Source: an uncultured Collinsella sp. (GTDB lineage: Bacteria > Actinomycetota > Coriobacteriia > Coriobacteriales > Coriobacteriaceae). From it: DNA of 12,537 bases. How positions within the stretch are numbered: the stretch's first letter is position 1; every line of letters begins with the position of its first letter. The position numbers were made by a program, and so were the translations under genes. The notes beneath the pieces are model-generated. The model had not been told where the DNA came from. It worked only from the letters and a program-made list of their open reading frames with translations, and ran no database searches. Positions 1 through 7,600 of this stretch are shown one piece after another. Location of the stretch: positions 1-12,537 of the forward strand of contig CAJJYO010000026.1 in NCBI GenBank assembly GCA_905197385.1. Direction: 5' to 3'.

Positions 1-16
1 GGTAGAACGGCGGAAC

Positions 17-1084
17 CTACACAGCCTGTGCCAGCTTCTCGGCTCGCTCGGCGGCGGCGAGGGCCTCGATGACGGTGCCGAGCTGGTCGCCCAGAAGCAC
101 GCCGTTGTAGGTGGAGTTGAAGCCGATGCGGTGATCGGTCACACGGTCCTGGGGCTGGTTGTAGGTACGGATCTTCTCGGAACGGTTGCCGTGGCCGATC
201 TGGCTCTGACGCTCGGCACCGAGCTCGGCCTGCTGCTTCTCGAGCTCCATCTCGTACAGACGGGCGCGCAGCATCTGCATGCAGACCTCGCGGTTCTGAA
301 TCTGGGAGCGCTGCTCCTGCGACTGCACCACGGTGTTGGTGGGCAGGTGGGTAATGCGCACGGCGGAGTAGGTAGTGTTAACGCACTGACCGCCAGGGCC
401 GGAAGCACAGTAGGTGTCGATGCGCAGATCGGACTGGTTAATCTGGACGTCGATCTCCTCGGCCTCGGGAAGCACGGCGACGGTAGCCGTGGAAGTCTGG
501 ATACGGCCCTGGGACTCGGTCTTGGGGACACGCTGGACGCGGTGCACGCCGGACTCGTACTTCATGACGGAGTAGACGCGGTCGCCCTCGACCTTGAACT
601 CGATGGACTTAAAGCCGCCAGCCTCGCTGGGGCTGGAATCGAGCACCGTGGTCTTCCAACCACGCGACTCGCAGAAGCGCTGGTACATCTTGTACAGATC
701 GCCGGCAAAGATGGCGGCCTCGTCGCCACCGGCGGCGGAGCGGATCTCGACGATGGTGTTCTTGTCGTCGTTGGGGTCGCTCGGGATGAGCATGTACTTG
801 ATGTCTTCCTCGAGCTGTGGGAGCTTTTCCTCGTTCTCGGAGATGTCCATCTGGAGCATCTCCTTCTCGTCCGCATCGCTGGTGTCGCGGAGCATCTCCT
901 TGGCGGCCTCGATGTCATCGAGCGCGCCGATGTACTCGCGCGAGGCGGCGATGAGGTCGGACTGGTGTGCGTACTCCTTGTTGAGACGCGTGAACTCCTT
1001 GATGTCGGAGGCGACGGCCGGGTCGGAGAGCTTCTTCTCGAGCTCCTCGTAGGCCTTAATAATCTTTTCGAGCTTGTCGCGCAT
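17..1084 (-). CDS. prfA: Peptide chain release factor 1 (RF1)
   Basis: Class I release factor, a cytoplasmic protein that reads UAA/UAG in the ribosomal A site and triggers hydrolysis of peptidyl-tRNA. The product is 355 residues, normal for RF1. An N-terminal helical domain (about 1-110) is followed by the decoding region. There RVPKTESQGRIQTST (185-199) carries the RF1-type PxT tripeptide as PKT (187-189) rather than the SPF of RF2. The catalytic GGQ is at 231-233 within GPGGQCVNTT, the substrate of PrmC methylation. The ATG at 1084 is supported by AAAGGAG seven bases upstream; the TAG stop is at 19-17. prmC commonly follows prfA, and the minus strand runs off the window here, so it may lie just outside (inference). 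Oddities: Gln196 sits where most RF1/RF2 have the His of the HTS motif, and Tyr239 sits where NTTDS is usual. No frameshift or truncation is seen. Confidence 0.97.
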   Translation of the reverse strand: MRDKLEKIIKAYEELEKKLSDPAVASDIKEFTRLNKEYAHQSDLIAASREYIGALDDIEAAKEMLRDTSDADEKEMLQMDISENEEKLPQLEEDIKYMLIPSDPNDDKNTIVEIRSAAGGDEAAIFAGDLYKMYQRFCESRGWKTTVLDSSPSEAGGFKSIEFKVEGDRVYSVMKYESGVHRVQRVPKTESQGRIQTSTATVAVLPEAEEIDVQINQSDLRIDTYCASGPGGQCVNTTYSAVRITHLPTNTVVQSQEQRSQIQNREVCMQMLRARLYEMELEKQQAELGAERQSQIGHGNRSEKIRTYNQPQDRVTDHRIGFNSTYNGVLLGDQLGTVIEALAAAERAEKLAQAV

Positions 1085-1165
1085 GGCGGGACTCCTTTAT
1101 GTGCGTGAAGGTGAAAATCGGCAGAGTTGATGGGGCGCGCGGCGCCACTGCGGGGGTAAGCCCAG

Positions 1166-1192
1166 CTAGAACATGTCGATCTTCAGATACAT
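1166..1192 (-). other. Possible leader peptide MYLKIDMF
   Basis: An ATG at 1192 has GAAGGG about six bases upstream and opens an eight-codon frame reading MYLKIDMF, ended by TAG at 1168-1166. A second ATG two codons earlier (1198) lacks SD spacing. The frame lies in the prfA leader between a stem-loop and the prfA start, the usual place for a regulatory leader ORF. There is no run of one amino acid as in classic attenuators, and chance occurrence is quite possible. Confidence 0.15.
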
Positions 1193-1206
1193 GCGCATCC
1201 CTTCGC

Positions 1207-1239
1207 GTATGGGGTACATAGTTGCGGTCTAACCCATAC
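1207..1239 (-). promoter_or_regulatory. Stem-loop in prfA leader
   Basis: Perfect 7-bp inverted repeat (GTATGGG at 1239-1233 on the minus strand, CCCATAC at 1213-1207) with a 19-nt loop. No T-run follows, so it is not a simple terminator. It could be an mRNA leader structure or an operator for prfA. Function unknown. Confidence 0.3.
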
Positions 1240-1250
1240 ATGATAGCGTG

Positions 1251-1264
1251 CGCAGGCATACCTG
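1251..1264. repeat. Short inverted repeat GCAGG-N4-CCTGC
   Basis: GCAGGCATACCTGC has two perfect 5-bp arms around a 4-bp centre, upstream of prfA. The size fits a dimeric repressor site or a small hairpin. Arms this short also occur by chance in GC-rich DNA. Confidence 0.25.
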
Positions 1265-1302
1265 CATATAACCCGCACGGAATGTAACTCCTTCACCTGC
1301 GG

Positions 1303-1383
1303 TTTGCAGCTTTTCCGGGTGTATTTGGCCTAGATTTGCAGCTTTTCCGGGTCCAGATGGCTGCTTCGTGCAGCTTTTCCGGG
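1303..1383. repeat. Three tandem 14-bp repeats at exact 32-bp period
   Basis: GCAGCTTTTCCGGG occurs identically at 1306-1319, 1338-1351 and 1370-1383, with starts exactly 32 bp apart. Copies 1 and 2 match over 18 bp (TTTGCAGCTTTTCCGGGT). The two 18-bp spacers differ in sequence. 32 bp is close to three helical turns, so the copies lie on one face of the DNA, as with iterons or tandem operators. The array ends three bases before the duplicated peptidase tail. It lies downstream of the adhesin terminator and upstream of prfA. No fourth copy is seen on either side. Confidence 0.8.
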
Positions 1384-1386
1384 CTT

Positions 1387-1445
1387 CTAGAGCGTGTGGA
1401 GCAGGGCGATGAGGAAGCGGATGCCTTGGAGGTAGGCGCGACGGG
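1387..1445 (-). pseudogene. Duplicated 3' end of the M20 peptidase gene
   Basis: This 59-bp segment matches 12222-12280 at 58 of 59 positions in the same orientation. Read on the minus strand it encodes RRAYLQGIRFLIALLHTL followed by TAG, the exact C-terminus of the peptidase at the other end of the window. No other part of the peptidase is present, so this is a fragment and not a gene. The single difference (G at 1417, A at 12252) is synonymous: Arg CGC here, CGT there. Similarity stops abruptly at both ends. Together with the intact copy it brackets the adhesin. Confidence 0.85.
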
Positions 1446-1460
1446 AACAGGACGCCGCTC

Positions 1461-1565
1461 ATGCGCGAGCAGCTCGAGGACGGGCGCTACAGGAAGACCT
1501 GGAAGAAGATGATGGAGCCGGAGTACGAGTTCCATCCGGAGCCGGACGTGCAAACGGCGGGCTAA
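1461..1565 (+). pseudogene. Unidentified + strand ORF remnant (34 aa)
   Basis: The only candidate coding piece on the plus strand that is not antisense to a real gene. From ATG 1461 to TAA 1563-1565 it encodes 34 residues, starting MREQLEDGRYRKTWKKMM and ending in an acidic, Pro-containing tail (EPEYEFHPEPDVQTAG). The frame stays open upstream to a TGA at 1410-1412, but that part runs through the duplicated peptidase tail antisense. No Shine-Dalgarno stands before the ATG. The charged, low-repeat composition looks like real protein and suggests the C-terminal end of a longer gene cut off at the junction near 1446. I do not recognise the family; it could also be noise. Confidence 0.3.
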
Positions 1566-1580
1566 CATAGCCTTTCACCG

Positions 1581-1618
1581 AAAAGGGCGGGTGGCCGCGC
1601 CCTGCGACCACCCGCCCT
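1581..1618 (-). terminator. Rho-independent terminator of the adhesin gene
   Basis: Perfect 11-bp GC-rich stem (1618-1608 pairs with 1594-1584) with a 13-nt loop. On the minus strand it is followed directly by TTTT (1584-1581). It starts 28 bases after the adhesin stop codon and is correctly oriented, so it should separate the adhesin transcript from the prfA region. Confidence 0.85.
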
Positions 1619-1646
1619 CAATCAAAGCCCTTCTCGGCCGCCGCAG

Positions 1647-4600
1647 TTACCGGTTCCGGCGCCGCAGAATCACGCCTGCGGCGATCAGCACCACCGCGCC
1701 GCCCGCGATGCCACCCAGGGCCATCGGCGACAAGCTGGTATCGCCCATGTTCGGCAGACCCGGCTTCTCCTCCTTCGACACCGGTGGGTTGGTGGGCGGC
1801 TCCGTCGGCGGGTTGACCGGCGGGGTGGGCGGCGGCGTGTACGTGTTCTTGAACACCGGCGCCACGTCACCGTCATAGGTTACCGTCGCCACCAGATGGC
1901 CCGCACCGTCGTCCGTCACCGTCACCGTTACCCGGTGCTCGGCCGCGTCGTACGTCACGTTCTTCTGACCGTCGTCCACCTCGGAGATGCTGTAGGCGTA
2001 CGTCCCGGGCTTGTCGTACGAGATCGCCTCGAAGCCCACCGTGCCGTCCGCCGCGTTCTTGGCGGTCTGCAGCACCTTGCCGTCGGCATCCTTCAGCTGG
2101 AAGGAGAACTGCCCTTCCTTAAGGTCTTCGCCGCTCAGCACCTTGGAGGCCCCCAGCTTCACCTCAGTCGCGGCCGGCGCGTAGCTGTTGCTGAATGCCA
2201 CCGCATCCGCAGCCTTGCCGCCCTTGCTGTAGGCAACCTGCGCCTCCAGCGCGTGCGTCTCCGCATTCTCCGTCACCGTCACCGTCGCGGTAAAGACCGT
2301 CGTGTCGTAGGTGACGCCGTTCGCCGTCGCCCCTGCCCGCTCGGACACGGTGTAGACGTACGTCCCCACCTTGTCCAGCTGCAGCGGCGCGAAGCCAAAC
2401 GTGCCGTCGGCGCCGTTCTGCACCGTCTGCACCACGTTACCGTCGGCGTCCTTCAGGTCGAAGGAGAACTCACCCTCGGCCAAGTCGCGGCCGGTCAGAG
2501 CCTTCGTTCCGGTAATCGTCGCCGTCGTTGCCGTCGGCGTGTAGATGTTGGTGAAGGTCAGATCCGCGGCCGTCTTGTTCGCCGTCGCGGTCAGCTGGCC
2601 GCTGCCGTCGTCGGTCACGCTCACCGTCACATCCAACACCGCATCGCTGTAAGTGATGGTGCCATCTTGGCCCGCAACCTCCTTCACCTGGTACGTATGC
2701 GAACCAGTCGCAGTGTACGAGATGGCCTTGAAGGTAAACGCGATACCCGCGTTCGTGGTCCGGTCAATCTCCTGCCCGGTGGCCGCGTCAATCAGCGCGA
2801 ACGTGAACTCGCCATCGGCGGGCGTCCGCATGGTGGCCGAATCGGTATTCTCAAGCACCTTGATGCCGGAGATCTGGTAGGAGGTCGCGCCCGGCTGGTA
2901 GCTGTTCGCAAACGTCATGGTGTTGGGGGTGACGCCGTTCTCGGTGCCCTTGCTCGGCTTCGCCGTGGAGCTCTCTACCGCCAGCTTGCCGTCGTTGTTG
3001 TCCTTCACCACGTAGGTCAGGGTGTACGTCTTGCCGGTGTAGGTCACGCCCGGCACGCCCGGCGCGTCCCCCGTCGGCTGCACCTCGCGGACCGTGTAGG
3101 TAAAGGTGCCCGCATGGTCGAAGGTCAGCTTGTCGAAGGCAACCTTGCCGTGCGCATCGTTCTTCTGGGTCTGGATCACCGAGCCGTCAGACCCCACCAG
3201 CTCGAAGGCGAAGTCTCCCGCCTTTAGCTGATAGCTGCCGTCGTGCACGTCAACGCTCTTGGTGAGGGCGATCGCGCCGGAGTCCGTCGCCTGTGCCTCG
3301 TAGGTGTTGGTGAAGCTGGGCTTCGTGACATTCGTGCCGTCGTAGGCGACGCTCGCCTGCAGCGTGCCGGCATTGTCAGCAACCGTCACCACGGCATGGT
3401 GCACCGCGGCGTCGTAGGTCACGTAGGCCAGATCACCCTTCCGCTCCACGATGGTGTACTCGTGCGTACCCGGCTTCGCGTAGGAGAAGGCGTCGAAGTT
3501 AACACTTCCGTCCGCGCCGTTGGTCGCGGTCCGGACGGGCTTGGCCCCGGCAAGCTGCTCAGCCGTCAGGTTGCCCTCGTACACATCGAAGGTGAACTCG
3601 CCGCACTTGGGGACGATCGGCGTGTTGTCGTCCTTCTTCACATAGCTCTTCTGCGCACCGAGGGCCAGGCCGGTCGCGGCCGGCTGGTAGGTGTTGGTGA
3701 AGGTATCCGAGCCGGATGCGCTCGTCACGATCGCCTTCGCATTCAGTGCTCCGTTCCCGCCGTCCGTGACCGTCACCGTATAGGTGAGGGGATGGCTGTC
3801 ATAGACCATGCCCGGCTCCGCGCCCGGCTGCTCCACGATGGTGTAGGTGAAGTCCTTGCTCGCGGCGCCGTCCAAGTCGGAGAGCTGGAACTCGCGCGTG
3901 AAGCTGACCTTGCCGTTTGCATCGTTCTTCGCGGTGTCGAGCACGTTGCCGGCAGCGTCCTTCAGGTCGAAGGTGAACTCGCCGTCCGCGGGCTTCGTCG
4001 TGTGGTCGAAGCCGTCCGCAACCTTGATGGTCTTGGTCGCCGTCAGGATTACGGAACCCTTTGCGTCGTAGGTGTTGTTGAAGGTGGGAGCCGTAGCGGC
4101 ACCGTCATAGGTGACGGTCACCTTCGTCTTGTTGTTGTCGCCCTGGTTCTGCTCTACCTTGACGTGGACCTTGACTTTCTTGGCGTCGTAGGCCACGCCG
4201 TCGACGGTCTGGCCGGCTTTCTCCTCCTTGAGCGTGTAGTCGTACTCGCCCAGGTTCAGGTTCTTGACGGCCAGCTCGACCTTGCCGCCCCGGTCGTTGG
4301 TGCCCTTGGCGACCTCGTTGCCGGCCTGGTCGTACAGGCCGAAGGTGAACGCGTCGGCCGTCAGGTCCTTGCCCGTGAGGATCTTCGTCGCCTCGACGGT
4401 AACGTCCGTCGTCGGCTTCGAGTTGGTGAAGGTCGGAACGTCGGCCTCGCCGTCGTAGGTGGCGGTCGCCTTTAGCTCGCCCTTCTCATCGGAGACCTTG
4501 ATGTGGACCTTCACGTCCTTCGTGTCGTACACGACGGTCGGGTCGTTGCCGGCAACCTCCTTGATGGTGTAGTCGTGATCGCCCGGCGTGTCGTAGCTGA

Positions 4601-7600
4601 TTGCCTGGAAGGCGACCTTGCCGTCCTTGTCATTCTGGACGGTCTGGATCACGTTGCCATCCTTGTCGAGCAGCTGGAACGTGAAGTCGCCCCCTGCGAG
4701 CTCGCCACCCGTGAAGCGCTTCGTCGCCTTGAGCGTTACCGAGGTCTCCTTCGGGTGGTACGTGTTCGTGAAGGTCTTGTCTCCACTCGTTACCTGCGGT
4801 GTGGCCGTCAGCGAGCCGGTGCCATCGTCCGCGACCGTCACCTTGTAGATGAGCGCATGGGTGTCGTAGACCATGCCCGGCTCCGTGCCCGGCTTCTCCG
4901 CGATGGTGTAGGTGAAGTCCTTGCTCGCAGCGCCGCCCAGGTTGGAGAGCGTGAACTTGCGCGTGAACTTCACCGTGCCATCGGCCTTGTTCGTCGTGGT
5001 GCCGAGCACCTTGCCGTCGGCGTCCTTCAGCTCGAACGTGTATTCGCCGCCCTTCAGCTTGGTGTCGTGCGTGAAGCCCGGCGCGACCGCAACGATCTTG
5101 GTCGCCGTCAGCTCCACGGATCCCTTTGCGGTGTAGGTGTTCGTGAAGGTGGGGGCATTGGCCTTGTCACCATCGTAGGTAACAGCGGCGTCCAGCTTGC
5201 CGGCATTGTCCATGACCTTCACCACGGCATGGTGCACCGTAGCGTCGTAGGTCACGTGGGACAGGTCGCCCTCCTGTTCCGCGACGGTGTATTTGTACTC
5301 GCCGGCCTTGGTGTAGTCGATGGCCGGGAAGGTGACGGTGCCGTCCTCGCTGTTCTTGGCGCTCCGGATGGGTTGCTTGCCCTTCAGCTGCTCAGCCGTC
5401 AGGTCGCCCTCGTACAGGTCGAAGGTGAACTCGCCGCCCTTGAGCGTGGCCGGCGTGTTGTCGGGCTTCACATAGGCCTTCTTCGCCGTGAGCGCCACCG
5501 AGGTCTCGGCGGGCTGGTACTTGTTAGTGAAGGTCGGGGCATCGTTCTTGCCGTCATAGGTGACGGTCGCCTTCGCCTTGTCGCCCTCCGCCTTCACCGA
5601 GACGTGAACCTTCACCGCCTTGGTGTCGTAGGTGATAGTCGGATCGGCACCGACGTTCTCCTCCTTGAGTTTGTAGTCGTACTCGCCGATGGTCAGACCG
5701 GTGAGGGCAAGATTGATCTTGCCCTCCTTGTCGTTCTGGACGATCTTGACGGGATTACCCGTGGACGTGTCGCCTTGGTACAGGCCGAAGGCGAACGCGC
5801 CGTCCGTCAGCGCCTTGCCCGCGAGAACTTTCGTGGCCTCGACGGTAACGTCCGTCGTCGGCTTCACGTTGGTGAAGGTCGGCACGGCCTTATCGCCGCC
5901 GTAGGTGACGGTCGCGTCCAGCGTGCCGTTCTTGTTATCGGTAACGCTGACCTTGACCTTCACTTTCTGACCGTCGTAGACGATGGTCTGGTCGTTACCG
6001 GTAACTTCCTTGATGGTGTACTCGTAGTCACCTGCCTCGGTGTAGTTGATGGGCTGGAAGGTAATGTTGCCCTTCTCGTCGTTCGTGACGGTCTCAATGG
6101 GCGTGCCTTCCGCCTTGTCACCCTTGTACAGAGCGAACGAGAAGTCGTTCCCCGCGAGCGCACCGCCCGTAAAGCGTTTCTTCGCCGCCAGGGTCACGGA
6201 ACCCTTCGCAGCATAGCTGTTGGTAAAGGTGGCGAGGTTCACCTTGCCGTCCTTGACCTCAGCCTTGATGGGCTTGGCCTCAGCGTCACCATCCTTCTTC
6301 ACCGTCACGCCCGTGACGGTCAGCTTGGCGTCCACGTCCTCCACCGTCACCGTGGCGGTGTAAGCGGAGGCGTCCATCGTCCAGCCGGCGTTCTGCACGC
6401 CGTCCGCTGCGGGATCATCATCAGCGTTGTGCACCTCGGTGAGCGTGAACGTGTACTCGCCCGCCTTGTTGAACGTCATATTCGAGAAGTCGACCGTCTG
6501 GCCCTTGTCCTTGATAATCTTGTCCTTCGTGGCCTTGGACTCCGCGTGCGCGTCGCCCGCCAGGTCGTCCGACACACCCAAGTCGCCGGCGGCGATCTTC
6601 TGCTGTGTCTCTTCCGTGGCGGTCAGCGTGAACGAGAACGCCTTCTCCGTGCTCTCAACACCGGAGATCTTCTTCGTCACCTGCGGGGTCAGCTCGTCGC
6701 TGGCGTCTGACTTGTAACTGTTCTTGAACGGGACGGTAGGCGTAGCGGGCTTCGCATTGCGACTCGAGACCGTCTTCACGTAGTTGGTCGTGGTATCGAG
6801 GCCCTTAATCGCCTCGGCCGTCAGCGCATCAACGTTGCCGCCCCCGCCAACAAGCGCCGTCACGCCCGGGCCCTTCGCGATGGTCGTCTCGGTGTAGAGC
6901 TGGCCTTTGTTGTCCGGATTCGGCTTCACCGCAATGAGCACGTAGGCGTCACCGGGGTACTCGGTGTCATACGTGTATCCACCAGCGTTGGCGCCATGCG
7001 CCTCAGACACCTTGTACACATACACCTTGTTGTAGCTCAGCTGCGTGAAGTTCATCTTCAGCTTGCCGGACATCGTGGCGGTCTGCGTATCGTCACCGTC
7101 ATCCTTGCCCACGGTGTTCTTGAACGACTTATCGGTATCAGCCGGCTCCGGGGCCGTCGTACCGTTATACGTCATCGCCTCGATGGTGAACGGGAACATG
7201 CCATTCTTCAGCGGGGTACCAACCAGAGTCTTGGTCACATCGATGCCCGCGTAGGTACCAGAGGCCGCATAGATGTTGGTGAACGCGGCGGCGTCCGTCA
7301 CCTGCCGGTCGGCATCCGTCGTCGCCTGCTTGTTGTCGTACGCAACCGACGCGGTCAGCTTACCGGTGTGCTTGCCGTTCTCGATATCGGTCACTGTGTA
7401 CGTCACCGTGGACGTATGGCCGTCATACGCAATACCAGTCTTATTCGCGTCGGTCGGCTTCGTCTCGTTCACATTGAACGTGTACGTACCGGGCCTGGTG
7501 AACACCAGGTCGCCCGCACCGAAGGTTGCAGAACGCGTCGCGTCACCGGCGCCTGCGATCTCAACCTTAGTCGTCAGATCGCCGGTCTCATCGGAGTCGG

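Larger units (their letters stand above)
1085..1302 (-). other. prfA upstream leader region
   Basis: Non-coding stretch before prfA. It holds the prfA Shine-Dalgarno (1091-1098), a GC-rich hairpin (5-bp stem 1134-1138/1142-1146, 3-nt loop), a tiny open frame (1192-1166) and a 7-bp stem-loop (1207-1239). I find no convincing -35/-10 pair. Possible -10-like hexamers around 1243-1270 lack a good -35, so the promoter of prfA is unresolved. No tRNA or recognised riboswitch is visible. Confidence 0.4.

Noticed and set aside
1134..1146. GC hairpin as a terminator or attenuator before prfA
   Set aside because: A 5-bp stem in GC-rich DNA with no following T-run; likely chance.
1303..1383. Minimal CRISPR array
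   Set aside because: Repeat core is only 14-18 bp and spacers 18 bp, both shorter than known arrays. There are only three copies and no cas gene in the window.
1293..1568. Minus-strand 91-residue frame across the repeats
   Set aside because: It reads the peptidase-tail copy out of frame and the 14-bp repeats as protein; no SD and no coherent domain.
1591..1878. Plus-strand 95-residue frame at the adhesin 3' end
   Set aside because: Antisense to the sorting signal and Pro-rich spacer, and it begins inside the terminator stem.
4503..6710. Very long plus-strand open frames opposite the adhesin (735 residues here; also 1896-3227, 3243-4475, 6996-8435, 8469-9680 and others)
   Set aside because: They are the antisense frame of a GC-biased repetitive gene. 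The translations are low-complexity Arg/Val/Leu/His-rich with no recognisable domain, and the minus strand shows clear domains with family motifs.
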